Source of the DNA: Tsukamurella sp040611135
Lineage (GTDB): Bacteria > Actinomycetota > Actinomycetes > Mycobacteriales > Mycobacteriaceae
NCBI RefSeq assembly: GCF_040611135.1
Contig: NZ_JBEXNL010000009.1
Location: 109,249-173,248, forward strand
Reading direction: 5' to 3'
DNA length: 64,000 bases
Below, piece by piece: positions 7,501-16,955 of this stretch. Made by a program: the position numbers and the translations under genes. Each line of letters opens with the position of its first letter. Positions within the stretch are counted from its first letter, which is position 1. Under the pieces are notes generated by a model. It did no database searches. It was not told where the DNA came from and saw only the letters and a program-made list of their open reading frames with translations.

Positions 7501-8988
7501 ATGTCACTTTCCGACCAGCCTCGATACGACCACCTCTTCATCGACGGTGAATGGGTACTCCCTCTCGACGGCGAGACCGCCGAGTCGATCGACCCGGCGA
7601 CCGGTCGCGGTTGGGCGACGGTCGCGATGGGCGGCCCCGCGGACGTCGATCGCGCCGTCGCCGCGGCGCGCGCCGCGTACCCGGGATGGCGCCGCACCCC
7701 TGGTCACGTCCGAGCCGCGCACCTGCGCAGGCTCGCCGACCTGTTCCAGGCCGCGCTCCCCGAGCTCGTCGCCGTGGAATCCCGCGACACCGGTACCCCG
7801 ATCACGGACATGCGCGGCGGGCTCGCCGGGCAGGTGCAGTGGTACCAGTGGTTCGCCTCGCTCGCCGACAAGACCCACGGTACGACCGTCCCGTTCGACG
7901 ACACGGTCCACGCATTCACCACGCGCGTGCCGGTGGGCGTGGTGGGCGCGATCGTCCCGTGGAACGCCCCGCTGCTCACGACCTGCCTCAAGGTCGGCGC
8001 CGCACTCGCCGCCGGCTGCACGGTGGTGCTCAAGCCCGCGGAGCAGACCCCGGTCTCGGCGTTGCACCTCGCGCGCCTCGTCGCCGAGGCCGGCTTCCCG
8101 CCCGGCGTCTTCAACGTCGTGAACGGCACCGGCGCGCGCGTCGGCGCGCACCTCGTGGCGCACCCCGACGTGGACAAGATCTCCTTCACCGGATCCACCG
8201 CGACCGGCCGGCGGATGCTGGTCGACGGATCGGCGAACCTGAAGCGGTTCACCTTCGAGCTGGGCGGCAAGGCTCCGCACATCATCTTCGACGACGCCGA
8301 TGTCGACCAGGCCCTCAACGCCGCCACGGCCTCGGCGTTCCGGCTGTGCGGGCAGAGCTGTGCGCTCGGCTCCCGCGTCCTGGTGCACCGACCGATCTAC
8401 GACCGGGTCGTCGACGAGTTCCGGCTCCGCGCCGGCCGGGTCCGGGTGGGCATGCCGGATGACGAGTCCGTGCGCATGGGGCCGCAGTCCCACGCCGCGC
8501 AGCTCGAGAAGACCCTGTCGTACGTCGACATCGGCCGTGCCGAGGGCGCGGACCTCGTCGCCGGCGGCAACCGGATCACCCGCGACGGCCTCGCGGACGG
8601 CTTCTTCGTCGAGCCCACGGTGTTCGCGGGCGCGACCAACGAGATGCGGATCGCCCGTGAGGAGATCTTCGGCCCCGTCGCCACCCTCATCCCGTTCGAC
8701 GACGAGGACGAGGCGGTGGCGATGGCCAACGACACCGATTACGGCCTCACCGCCGGTCTCTGGACCCGCGACCTGGCCCGCGCCCACCGCGTGAGCAACC
8801 GGATCGACGCCGGATCGGTGTGGGTCAACACCTATTCCTTCGTGCGCTGGAACCTGCCCTACGGCGGCTTCAAGGCGAGCGGCTGGGGCCGGGAGAACGG
8901 CCTCGACGCGCTCGCTCCGTACCTGGAGACCCGGACCACGGTCATGAGCCTGACCGGCACGTTCCCCGACAATTTCCCCGAGAACTGA
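7501..8988 (+). CDS. Aldehyde dehydrogenase
   Basis: A 495-residue ALDH with IVPWNAP (151-157), FTGSTATGR, Glu253 in ELGGKAPH and nucleophile Cys287 in GQSCALG. These are the betaine/aromatic aldehyde dehydrogenase-like motifs. GGAAGG abuts the ATG at 7501, unusually close, so the true start may lie slightly downstream or translation may be weak. It is the first gene of a plus-strand run, 9 nt before a zinc dehydrogenase, suggesting consecutive alcohol and aldehyde oxidation. Substrate not deducible. Confidence 0.92.
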   Translation: MSLSDQPRYDHLFIDGEWVLPLDGETAESIDPATGRGWATVAMGGPADVDRAVAAARAAYPGWRRTPGHVRAAHLRRLADLFQAALPELVAVESRDTGTPITDMRGGLAGQVQWYQWFASLADKTHGTTVPFDDTVHAFTTRVPVGVVGAIVPWNAPLLTTCLKVGAALAAGCTVVLKPAEQTPVSALHLARLVAEAGFPPGVFNVVNGTGARVGAHLVAHPDVDKISFTGSTATGRRMLVDGSANLKRFTFELGGKAPHIIFDDADVDQALNAATASAFRLCGQSCALGSRVLVHRPIYDRVVDEFRLRAGRVRVGMPDDESVRMGPQSHAAQLEKTLSYVDIGRAEGADLVAGGNRITRDGLADGFFVEPTVFAGATNEMRIAREEIFGPVATLIPFDDEDEAVAMANDTDYGLTAGLWTRDLARAHRVSNRIDAGSVWVNTYSFVRWNLPYGGFKASGWGRENGLDALAPYLETRTTVMSLTGTFPDNFPEN

Positions 8989-8997
8989 GGCAGATCG

Positions 8998-10008
8998 ATG
9001 AAGGCAGTGCAATTCCCCGGCGACGGCACGACGGTCCTGACGGAGGTGCCCGACCCCGTCGCCGGCCCCGGTGAGGTCGTGGTCGAGATCCGCGCGTCCG
9101 GGATGTGTGGCAGCGACCTGCACATGCGCAACGGGTCGCTCGTGGCGGGCGAGGTCGTGCAGGGCCACGAGCCCTGCGGCGTGGTGGCATCCGTCGGCGC
9201 GGGCGTCCTGCCGCAGGTCGCGCGCGTCGGCGACCGGGTGATGATCCACCACTACGTCGGCTGCACGGCCTGTCCGTCGTGCCGGTCCGGGTGGCCGCAG
9301 CTGTGCGAGAGCGCGCCCGCGAAGGTGATGGGCCAGACCATCGACGGCGGCCACGCGCCGTTCATCAAGGTCCCCGCGCAGACGCTCCTGCCCCTCCCGG
9401 ACGCGCTCAGCTTCAAGGCCGGCGCCGCGGTCGGTTGCGGCACGGGTACCGCCTGGGGCGGGCTGCGCCGCCTCGGCGACATCGCCGGCCAGACGCTCGT
9501 GGTCTTCGGCCAGGGCCCCGTCGGCCTCTCCGGCACCATGTTCGCGGCGGCGCTCGGCGCCGATGTCATCGCCGTCGACATCGACCCGGTCCGGCTCGCG
9601 CGGGCCGAGTCCTTCGGCGCACGCGCCGTCATCAACTCCGCCGAGGAGGACCTCCCGTCCCGGCTCGAGGAACTGACGGGCAGCCCGACGGTGCCGCTCG
9701 TCCTCGAGACCTCGGGGCGCGCGAACGCCGACGCACTGCGGGTCCTGGGGACCTGGGGGCGGGTCTGCTTCCTGGGCCTGCCTGGCCACGTCGAGTTCGA
9801 CGTCCAGCAGCAGTACAAGAAGCAGTGGACCCTCCTGACCTCGTGGACGATGTCGTCGATCGAACAGCAGCGCTGCGCCGAGTTCATCGCGGCCCACGAC
9901 CTGCCGATCGACGACATCTTCACCCGCAGCTGGTCCCTGGATCAGGCGGCCGAGGCGTACGACTGGTTCGCCGGGCACGCCGACGGCAAGGGCGTCTTCG
10001 AGTTCTGA
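8998..10008 (+). CDS. Zinc-binding alcohol dehydrogenase family protein
   Basis: A 336-residue medium-chain dehydrogenase: catalytic zinc Cys in GMCGSD, GHEPCG, structural cysteines in CTACPSCRSGWPQLC, and the dinucleotide motif GQGPVGLSG. It differs from the two NDMA-type enzymes in this window (no GHEGAG, no GGIG) and resembles sorbitol/threonine-type dehydrogenases. It is tightly coupled to the preceding aldehyde dehydrogenase and followed 41 nt later by an SDR. Confidence 0.88.
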   Translation: MKAVQFPGDGTTVLTEVPDPVAGPGEVVVEIRASGMCGSDLHMRNGSLVAGEVVQGHEPCGVVASVGAGVLPQVARVGDRVMIHHYVGCTACPSCRSGWPQLCESAPAKVMGQTIDGGHAPFIKVPAQTLLPLPDALSFKAGAAVGCGTGTAWGGLRRLGDIAGQTLVVFGQGPVGLSGTMFAAALGADVIAVDIDPVRLARAESFGARAVINSAEEDLPSRLEELTGSPTVPLVLETSGRANADALRVLGTWGRVCFLGLPGHVEFDVQQQYKKQWTLLTSWTMSSIEQQRCAEFIAAHDLPIDDIFTRSWSLDQAAEAYDWFAGHADGKGVFEF

Positions 10009-10049
10009 CCGGCGGGCACGCCGAACCCACGACGGAGAAGGAGGACCGG

Positions 10050-10886
10050 GTGGAATCCACGACACTGCTGGCCGGAAAGGTCGCGCTCATCACCGGGGCG
10101 GCGAGCGGGATGGGTCTCGCCACCGCCCGGACGTTCGTCGAGAACGGTGCGAGCGTGCTGCTCGCCGATGTCGCGGACGAGGCCGGCGCGGCGGCGGCCG
10201 CCGAGCTCGGGGATGCCGCGGCGTATCACCACACCGATGTCACGGACGAGGCGCAACTGCACGCGGCCTTCGACGCCGGCGTCGCCGCGTTCGGCCGCCT
10301 CGACATCGTCTTCAGCAATGCCGGCGCCGCGGGCGACCTGTCCCCCGTCGAACAGCTGACCCCCGAGGGACTGCAACGCACGCTGGCCCTGAACCTGCAG
10401 GCGCACGCCAGCGCCCACAAGTTCGCCACCCGCAGGTTCCGCGCCCAGGGAACCGCCGGGTCGATCATCACGACCGCGAGCATCGCCGCGCTGCAGTCGG
10501 GCTGGAACGGGGCCGCGTACTCCATCGCCAAGGCGGGAGTGATGGCTCTCGTCCGCCAGACCGCGTTGGAGAACAAGGGCACCGGCACCCGGTCGAACGC
10601 GATCCTGCCCGGCGCCGTGATGACGCCGATGCTCCCGCCGATGTTCGGGGTCTCCGAGGCCGACGGGCCGCGCTTCCTCGAGGCCGTCGCGGCCGCGATC
10701 GGCGGCGAGACCCTGATCGGCCGCACCGGGCAGGCAGCGGACATCGCCAACACGGCCCTGTTCCTCGCGAGCGACCTGTCCGCGTGGATCACCGGGATCG
10801 GCATCACCGTGGACGGCGGCGCGATGGCGTACACGAAGGACGCGACGGTGGAGCTGATCGCCGGCGTCGCCGGCGAGTTCGCCTGA
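10050..10886 (+). CDS. SDR family NAD(P)-dependent oxidoreductase
   Basis: A 278-residue short-chain dehydrogenase: TGAASGMG cofactor loop, SNAG, catalytic Tyr/Lys in YSIAK, and IGITVDGGAMA near the end. GTG 10050 is chosen because GGAGAAGGAGG lies just upstream and the fold begins LLAGKVALITG nine residues later. It is third in the run with the aldehyde and zinc alcohol dehydrogenases. The frame stays open for 45 codons beyond the TGA without a recognisable domain. Confidence 0.88.
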   Translation: MESTTLLAGKVALITGAASGMGLATARTFVENGASVLLADVADEAGAAAAAELGDAAAYHHTDVTDEAQLHAAFDAGVAAFGRLDIVFSNAGAAGDLSPVEQLTPEGLQRTLALNLQAHASAHKFATRRFRAQGTAGSIITTASIAALQSGWNGAAYSIAKAGVMALVRQTALENKGTGTRSNAILPGAVMTPMLPPMFGVSEADGPRFLEAVAAAIGGETLIGRTGQAADIANTALFLASDLSAWITGIGITVDGGAMAYTKDATVELIAGVAGEFA

Positions 10887-11166
10887 CGGGCCGAACCCGA
10901 GGGTGCGGCGGCCACCGACGCAGATCGCCACCACGACGCTGATGGCGACCGTCGGTACACCGTCTCCGGGTTCGTCCAGGGCGGAATGTTCCTCGGCGGC
11001 GCGCTGGTTCCGTCCTTGAGTTGATTCGCTCATACCAATCGCGAATCCGCCTACGTCCCCAGCGAACTGACCGATCCACCAGCTTTGCGCAGGGCCCGCC
11101 CGGTCCGAGGCACGCAGGTCCTACAAACAAGGGGACCACCGGAACAACGTCAGGGAGGCCTCACCC

Positions 11167-12279
11167 ATGAAGGTCAATGCAGCAGTCGCCGTCGCGGCCG
11201 GAAGCCCGTTGGAGATCCACGAACTCGACCTGGCCGGCCCCGAGGACGGCGAGGTCCTCGTCAAGATGCTCTACGCGGGGCTGTGTCATTCGGACATCCA
11301 CATCACGCGCGGCGACCTGGAGGCCCGCCTCCCGATGGTGATGGGCCACGAGGGCGCCGGCATCGTCGAATCGGTCGGGCCCGGCGTGACGCGGGTCAAG
11401 CCCGGCGACCACGTCGTCCTGTCGTTCATTCCGAGCTGCGGCGTGTGCCGATGGTGCGCGACCGGCCAGCAGGGCCTGTGCGATTGGGGCGCCACGATCC
11501 TCGAGGGCAACCTCCCGAGCGGCCGGTTCGCCTTCACCGGTCCGCTGGGCGACTACGGCGCCATGTGCATGCTCGGCACGTTCAGCCCGTGGGCGACGGT
11601 GCACCAGAACTCCGTGGTGCCGGTCCGCGACGACCTGCCCCTCGACAAGGCCGCGCTGGTGGGTTGCGGTGTACCTACCGGCTGGGGATCGGCGGTCAAC
11701 GCTGCGGACGTCCGCCCCGGCGATGCCGTGATCGTGACCGGGATCGGCGGCATCGGGATCAACGCGGTGCAGGGTGCTGCGCTGGCCGGCGCGCGCCTGC
11801 TGGTCGCCGTCGATCCGCTGGAGAACAAGCGGGAGGCCGCCCTGCGGCTGGGCGCGACGCACGCCTTCGCCACGGTCGCCGAGGCCGTGGAGATGCTGCA
11901 GGACGAGACCAACGGCAACGGCGCAGACAAGGCGATCGTCACTCCGGGACTGGTGACCGAGGAGATCCTCACCGAGAACTTCGACGCGGTCGGCAAGGGC
12001 GGCACCGTCGTCCTGACGGGCGTGAACGGCTTCGCGGAGAAGACCGTGAACGTCCCCGGCGCCTTCCTCACCTTCTTCAACAAGACCATCAAGGGCAGCA
12101 CCTTCGGGCACTGCAACCCGACGCGGGACATCCCGCTGGTGCTCGACCTGTACACCAAGGGACAGATCAAGCTCGACGAGCTGATCACGCGGACGTACCG
12201 GCTCGACGAGATCAACCAGGGCTACGACGATCTCCTGGAGGGCCGCAACCTCCGCGGAATCCTGGTGCACGAGCACTGA
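11167..12279 (+). CDS. NDMA-dependent (Rxyl_3153-type) zinc alcohol dehydrogenase, second copy
   Basis: A 370-residue paralogue of the enzyme at 361 with the same landmarks: GLCHSD, GHEGAG, structural zinc CGVCRWCATGQQGLC, CGVPTGWG and GIGGIG. AGGGAGG lies about 9 nt before the ATG. A 280-bp gap separates it from the SDR gene, so it probably has its own promoter. It ends at a strong hairpin. The two copies probably serve different alcohols. Confidence 0.9.
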   Translation: MKVNAAVAVAAGSPLEIHELDLAGPEDGEVLVKMLYAGLCHSDIHITRGDLEARLPMVMGHEGAGIVESVGPGVTRVKPGDHVVLSFIPSCGVCRWCATGQQGLCDWGATILEGNLPSGRFAFTGPLGDYGAMCMLGTFSPWATVHQNSVVPVRDDLPLDKAALVGCGVPTGWGSAVNAADVRPGDAVIVTGIGGIGINAVQGAALAGARLLVAVDPLENKREAALRLGATHAFATVAEAVEMLQDETNGNGADKAIVTPGLVTEEILTENFDAVGKGGTVVLTGVNGFAEKTVNVPGAFLTFFNKTIKGSTFGHCNPTRDIPLVLDLYTKGQIKLDELITRTYRLDEINQGYDDLLEGRNLRGILVHEH

Positions 12280-12280
12280 C

Positions 12281-12318
12281 ATCCGAGCGGGCGCGACCGT
12301 GGTCGCGCCCGCTCGGAT
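12281..12318. terminator. Bidirectional hairpin terminator
   Basis: A perfect 17-bp stem (12281-12297 with 12302-12318) has loop CGTG. It lies between the convergent ends of the alcohol dehydrogenase (12279) and the enoyl-CoA hydratase (12318). Confidence 0.85.
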
Positions 12319-13112
12319 CAGCCCCGGAACACCGGAGTGCGACGCGCCTCGAAGGCCGCGATCCCCTCCGCGGGATCGGGTCCCGCCATGACATCGAGGA
12401 CCGCCCGCCGCTCGCGCTCGAGCCCCTCGTCGAGCGAGAGCGCCGCGCTCGCGCGGCCGAGCTCCTTCATCGCCGCCAGGCCCGGCGCGCTGCGGGCGGT
12501 GAGGCGCATGCAGTACTTCAGCGCCTCGGACTCGAGCTCCTCATCCTCCACCAGGTAGCCGACGAGACCCCAGGCGTGCGCCGTCTCCGCGCTGATCCAG
12601 CGCCCCGAATACATCAGGTCGAGCGCGCGCGACATTCCCACCGCCCGTGGCAGGCGCTGCGATGCGCCCCACGCCGGGACGAGCCCGTACTGGACGTGTT
12701 GGTCGCCGAACCTGGCGGTCCGCGACGCGAACACCACGTCGCAGCCGAGGAGCAGTTCCAGGCCACCCGCGAGCGCCAGCCCGCGACAGGCCGCGACCAC
12801 CGGGAACCGGCTGCGCTCGAGCTGGCGAATGGTGTCGTTCACCAGTCGGAGGAAGTCGTCCAACCGCGCGCGATCGGACATCATCTGCTTGGCCTCGATC
12901 AGGTCGCCTCCGGTGCAGAAGTTCTCACCCCGCGCCCGCACCAGCACGACGCGCACACCCGCGCCGGGCTCCTCGAACTCCGTGATCGCCCGCGAGAGCG
13001 CCTCCCAGGCCGCGCGGGTGAACGCGTTGTTCTTCGCGGGGCGATTCAACTCGATCACACCCAGGGCACCCTCAATGCCGGATGTGACCGGTGCGCCCGG
13101 TTCTTCTGCCAT
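12318..13112 (-). CDS. Enoyl-CoA hydratase/isomerase family protein
   Basis: A 264-residue crotonase-fold protein. The oxyanion-hole segments are ENFCTGGDL and CRGLALAGGLELLLG, the latter with the first catalytic Glu position. The second catalytic Glu of classical hydratases (FGxPE) is replaced in FGDQHVQYGLVPAWG, so it may act as another crotonase (isomerase, hydrolase or lyase). ATG 13112 is preceded by GAAGGAG; the longer open frame is not needed. It is the last gene of the minus-strand unit starting at 19795, 55 nt after the CoA-transferase. Confidence 0.87.
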   Translation of the reverse strand: MAEEPGAPVTSGIEGALGVIELNRPAKNNAFTRAAWEALSRAITEFEEPGAGVRVVLVRARGENFCTGGDLIEAKQMMSDRARLDDFLRLVNDTIRQLERSRFPVVAACRGLALAGGLELLLGCDVVFASRTARFGDQHVQYGLVPAWGASQRLPRAVGMSRALDLMYSGRWISAETAHAWGLVGYLVEDEELESEALKYCMRLTARSAPGLAAMKELGRASAALSLDEGLERERRAVLDVMAGPDPAEGIAAFEARRTPVFRG

Positions 13113-13167
13113 GTGAACTCCTTCGACTGGTGAACGTACGCGGCCTTCCCGGCCACCTGTGATGCGG

Positions 13168-14352
13168 TTACGGCTCCCCGAGCAGGCCGGCGAGCGCGTC
13201 GTCGTCCGCGCCGCGGGGGCGCGCGGAGTGCAGCGGCGGTGGCCGCACCCCGTCGAACGACAGCGGCAGCCCGACGATCGGGATGTCGTCACCGGCGGGC
13301 GCGTCGATCAGGGCCAACGCCTTCGTCTGCGGATGCTCGACGAGTTCGGCGATCGACTGCACCGGTGCGCACGGGACCCCCGCGGCGCCGAGAACCGTGC
13401 GCCAGTGCTCCCGCGTCGCGGTGCGGGCGACGCCCTCGATGAACCCTTCCAGCTCATCACGGTGCGCCAGCCGCCCCTCGTTGGTGGCGAACCGCGGATC
13501 CGAGATCCACTCCGGATGCCCCAGCGCCCTCGCCAACTTCGCGAACATCCCGTCGTTCGCAGCGCTCATCACGAGGTCCCCGTCGGCCGTCGGAAAGGCG
13601 CGATGCGGAACGATGAAGGCGATCCCCGAGCCGTGTCGCCCGCCCGGATCGCCATCCGCGTGGAAGCCCGCGATCGCGACCGTGTTCCACCCGATCGCCG
13701 TCTCGAGCAGCGACGAGTTCACCGAGGCGCCGACGCCGAGCCGTCCCCTGCGGACCAGGGCGGAGACGATGCCGAGCGCGGACCACAGGCCGGCACCGAA
13801 GTCGACGATCGAGACGCCCGCGCGAACCGGCGGCCCCGACGCCTCACCGGTGAGACTCATGATTCCCGCGAACGCCTGCATCAGGGGGTCGTAACCCGGT
13901 TCGGTCCGCATCGGTCCGACGTGGCCGAACGCTCCCAGCTCACAGTGCACCAGTTCCGGCTTCAACGCCCGCAACGCCGCCGCATCGAGGCCGTAGTTCT
14001 CCGCATTCCCCGGCCTGAGGTTGTGCAGGAAGACATCGGCATGGTCCCGAATCAGTCGCTGGAGGCGAGCGAGGTCACGGTCGTTCTTGATGTCCACACT
14101 GATCATGCGCTTGCCACGGTTGAGTGCGTGGAAGGCCGCGCCGTCTCCGCGCCACTGGCTCGGACCCCATCCGCGTGAGGAGTCCCCGGTCGGACGCTCG
14201 ACCTTCCACACGTCGGCGCCGAGCGCGGCGAGTACCTCGCCCGCGTACGGACCCGCCGCGCTGTCACCGAGTTCCACGACCACGACGCCGTGCAAGGGAA
14301 GTTCCGGCGCCGATCCTCCGCCGCCGTCCTGCTTGGACCACGCGTCGCTCAT
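13168..14352 (-). CDS. CaiB/BaiF family CoA-transferase
   Basis: A 394-residue family III CoA-transferase: VVVVELGDSAAGPYAG start, ALGADVWKVERP, FHALNRGKRM, NLRPGN and the catalytic Asp in GYDPLMQAFAG. It would activate an imported acid by transferring CoA from a donor, feeding the hydratase downstream. Its ATG overlaps the stop of the ABC substrate-binding protein (ATGA, 14349-14352), so transport and activation are translationally coupled. It is strikingly like the protein at 36667, sharing long identical blocks, which indicates duplication. Confidence 0.9.
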   Translation of the reverse strand: MSDAWSKQDGGGGSAPELPLHGVVVVELGDSAAGPYAGEVLAALGADVWKVERPTGDSSRGWGPSQWRGDGAAFHALNRGKRMISVDIKNDRDLARLQRLIRDHADVFLHNLRPGNAENYGLDAAALRALKPELVHCELGAFGHVGPMRTEPGYDPLMQAFAGIMSLTGEASGPPVRAGVSIVDFGAGLWSALGIVSALVRRGRLGVGASVNSSLLETAIGWNTVAIAGFHADGDPGGRHGSGIAFIVPHRAFPTADGDLVMSAANDGMFAKLARALGHPEWISDPRFATNEGRLAHRDELEGFIEGVARTATREHWRTVLGAAGVPCAPVQSIAELVEHPQTKALALIDAPAGDDIPIVGLPLSFDGVRPPPLHSARPRGADDDALAGLLGEP

Positions 14353-15422
14353 CGCACCGTCAGCCCGTCCCGGTAGACCGCGTCCAGCACCGTCTGGTCG
14401 ACGATCGACGCGGCCGCCGGAAGGCCCTGGACCCCGAGCAGCCCCATGATCTTGTAGTCGTCGCTCTGCAGTCGTTGCACATCGATGCGGAACATCCCGG
14501 ACTTCTTGGTGTATTCGGTCTCGACGAGCGGAATCGCGGCGAGATTCGATCGCTTCTGCTGCTCGCGCTCCAGCCCCAGAGTCCGGCCGTACTTGTTCAT
14601 CGTCAGGTCGACCGCGTGATCCGGGTCCGCAGCGTTCCTCTGCCACCCCTTCACAGTCGCACGCATGAACCCGATCACGGCGTCCCGGTTCCGCGCCAGG
14701 AACTCTCGCTTGCAGAACACCACGTTGGCGTACATGGAATATCCCATGCTGTGCGCCGACGTGACGATGAAGTCCTTTCCGGGCACCTTCGACTGGGTCA
14801 GCTCGAGCGAGATCGGCTCGTTCGTCAGGACGCCGGAGAGAACGTTCCCGACTCCTTTGACGAGGATGGACGGATCGTAGCCGCGGACCTTGAAGTCGTA
14901 CCTCTCCGGGAGGTTGTTGACCTTGAGGATGGCGTTGAGAGTGTTCTGGTGGCCCTGGTTCGCGAGGATAGTGGCACCGACCAGGTCGGAGGCCGATCGC
15001 ACGGGCCGTTCCGGGAGCGAGATGTAGCAGTTGGCCGCTTGCTGCCATGTCGTTCCGAGTAGGACGAAGTCGTTCTTGTTCGCGATCGACTGCATGATGA
15101 AGGGCATCGACGCCCCGACACCGATATCTGCGCTTCCCGACGAGACGAGGACGGTCGGATCGGGCTTGTTCTCTCCGCCGGTCGCGAAGGTGACGTCGAC
15201 CCCCTGGTCGCGGTAGTACCCGCTGTCGTCCGCGATCCAGTACCCGGCCCATTGCACGTTCGGCGTCCACCCCAGGGCGACTCGCAACCCCTTTCCCGAT
15301 CCACCGGACGAGGTGGCCGAGCTTCCGCACGCCGACAGCACGGCGCCGGCTCCCGCCGTCGCGCCGGCTGCCAGTACGCCCTTCAACACTGCACGGCGCG
15401 ACAGCGCCTGATTCCTACTCAT
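14349..15422 (-). CDS. ABC transporter substrate-binding lipoprotein (NitT/TauT, NMT1-like)
   Basis: A 357-residue exported binding protein. The N-terminus has a Tat-like SRRAVLKG followed by a hydrophobic stretch and lipobox LSAC, so it is probably Tat-exported and lipid-anchored. The mature part (LRVALGWTPNVQWAGYWIAD, FATGGENKPDPTVLVSSGSAD) matches the NMT1/SsuA-like class II binding proteins for sulfonates, pyrimidine precursors or small aromatic acids. The neighbouring permeases and ATPase complete the importer. The coupled CoA-transferase suggests a carboxylate ligand (inference). Confidence 0.9.
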   Translation of the reverse strand: MSRNQALSRRAVLKGVLAAGATAGAGAVLSACGSSATSSGGSGKGLRVALGWTPNVQWAGYWIADDSGYYRDQGVDVTFATGGENKPDPTVLVSSGSADIGVGASMPFIMQSIANKNDFVLLGTTWQQAANCYISLPERPVRSASDLVGATILANQGHQNTLNAILKVNNLPERYDFKVRGYDPSILVKGVGNVLSGVLTNEPISLELTQSKVPGKDFIVTSAHSMGYSMYANVVFCKREFLARNRDAVIGFMRATVKGWQRNAADPDHAVDLTMNKYGRTLGLEREQQKRSNLAAIPLVETEYTKKSGMFRIDVQRLQSDDYKIMGLLGVQGLPAAASIVDQTVLDAVYRDGLTVR

Positions 15423-15471
15423 CGAACAGTCTCCTCGTCCCTAAGATGATCGCTGACGCGGTTTTCGTGAT

Positions 15472-16221
15472 TCATGTGAGGCGGCGCCGTCCGACGCGCT
15501 CAACGGTGTTGGTGAGGGTGTAGAGCAGCACGCAGAAGATGGTGGCGATCGCGGCGCCGCTCCAGGCGATGATCGGCTTCCCGAAGTTCATCGACTCCAC
15601 GAAGAGGTGCCCCAATCCGCGGTCGCCGACGAGGAACTCACCGAGGATGGTCCCCGTTACCGCCGCCGGTCCACTGACCCGTGCCGACATGAGGATGTTC
15701 GGCGCAGCCGACGGCAGTTCGAGGAGCAGCACGCGACGCCACCTCGACGCCCCGTACACGGTGAAGATGTCGCCGATGGAGGCCGAGGTCGCCTGCAACC
15801 CCGAGAGCGTCCACGCGAAGGCCGGGAAGACGACGATGAGCACGGTGATCATGACCACCGACGAGTTCTGATAGCCGAAGACCCTCGCGAGGATGGGGAT
15901 GAACACCACGATCGGAATCGTGCGGATCAGGATCGCCGTCGGGGTCACGAGCCCGCCGATCAGCGGCGAGAAACGCACCGCGATCGCGAGGACGACTCCG
16001 ACGACGGTCCCGACGGTGAGGCCCATCAACGTGACCGCGAAGGTCGTCCCCGTGTCGTTGAGGAACCGGCCGGTATCCGTCAGCAAGGTCCTGCCGACGT
16101 CCCCCGGTCCGGGCATGACGACCACGTTGTAGTCGCCGATCCGCACAACGGCTTCCCACACCACGATCGCAAGGACCACGGCCCAACTGCGGCGCACCAC
16201 GAGCGCCATCAACCTGATCAT
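15472..16221 (-). CDS. ABC transporter permease (NitT/TauT type)
   Basis: A 249-residue inner-membrane subunit with about six hydrophobic segments and the permease EAA-type loop (VYGASRWRRVLLLELPSAAPN). Its ATG overlaps the stop of the preceding permease by ATGA at 16218-16221. It probably forms a heterodimer with that paralogue. A 49-nt gap follows before the binding-protein gene. Confidence 0.9.
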   Translation of the reverse strand: MIRLMALVVRRSWAVVLAIVVWEAVVRIGDYNVVVMPGPGDVGRTLLTDTGRFLNDTGTTFAVTLMGLTVGTVVGVVLAIAVRFSPLIGGLVTPTAILIRTIPIVVFIPILARVFGYQNSSVVMITVLIVVFPAFAWTLSGLQATSASIGDIFTVYGASRWRRVLLLELPSAAPNILMSARVSGPAAVTGTILGEFLVGDRGLGHLFVESMNFGKPIIAWSGAAIATIFCVLLYTLTNTVERVGRRRLT

Positions 16222-16955
16222 GTCAACACCCCGTACGCGTAGCGTCGCAGTGCGGTGACGACGAGATAGGCGCCTCCCGACAGTGCGACGGTGATGAGGG
16301 AACTCGCCCAGAGCGCGTTCATCTGAAAGTTCTGCATCTGACTCACCAGCAGCACCCCGATCCCCTCCGAGGCTCCGAACCATTCGCCGAACACCGCGCC
16401 GAGCACTGCCGCCGGCACGGCGAGGGTCATCCCGTCGAGGATCGAGGGAATCGACCGCGGCGCCTGCAGTCGCAGGTACCGCTGCCACCGACTCGCGCCG
16501 AGAGTCGAGAACCAGTCGTCCGTCGCCTGCTCGGCGTCCGACTGCGCGCTGGTCGCGGCAACGAAGACGACGAAGCCGACCGCGAGCGCCGCGAGCACCG
16601 TCGGCGTCGTGTCCGGGCCGACGACGGTGATCAGCAGCGGCGCTATCGCCACGATCGGGATCGCATGGAGCACCCCCACCAGGGTCGTCAGTCCCGGGCG
16701 CAGCTGGGTAGCGATCGCACTCAGCGCACTCAGCGCCGTGGCGACCGCCGACCCTATCGCGAAGCCCCACCACGCGGAACTCGCCGTACTCGCCAGCGCC
16801 GACAGCACGAGGTCGCCACTCCCCGGGGCCCGTAGGAAGTCGAGGATCCCCGACATCGACGGCCAGGTGGCCCCGGCGACCCCCGAGACGCTGATCACCT
16901 GCACGACGGCGATCAACAGCACGACCCCGGCGGCCGTGACGCCCAACCGCTTCAC
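16218..16955 (-). CDS. ABC transporter permease (NitT/TauT type), second subunit
   Basis: A 245-residue membrane protein with the EAA-like loop TLGASRWQRYLRLQAPRSIPS and FGEWFGASEGIGVL, typical of SsuC/TauC permeases. It starts at GTG 16955, overlapping the ATPase stop (GTGA). Two different permeases in one importer are less usual than a homodimer for this family. Confidence 0.9.
   Translation of the reverse strand: MKRLGVTAAGVVLLIAVVQVISVSGVAGATWPSMSGILDFLRAPGSGDLVLSALASTASSAWWGFAIGSAVATALSALSAIATQLRPGLTTLVGVLHAIPIVAIAPLLITVVGPDTTPTVLAALAVGFVVFVAATSAQSDAEQATDDWFSTLGASRWQRYLRLQAPRSIPSILDGMTLAVPAAVLGAVFGEWFGASEGIGVLLVSQMQNFQMNALWASSLITVALSGGAYLVVTALRRYAYGVLT

Noticed and set aside
7504..10065. 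853-codon open frame on the minus strand opposite the aldehyde and alcohol dehydrogenases
   Set aside because: It is a shadow of two clear plus-strand enzymes, with Arg/Gly/Ala/Asp-rich composition and no domain.
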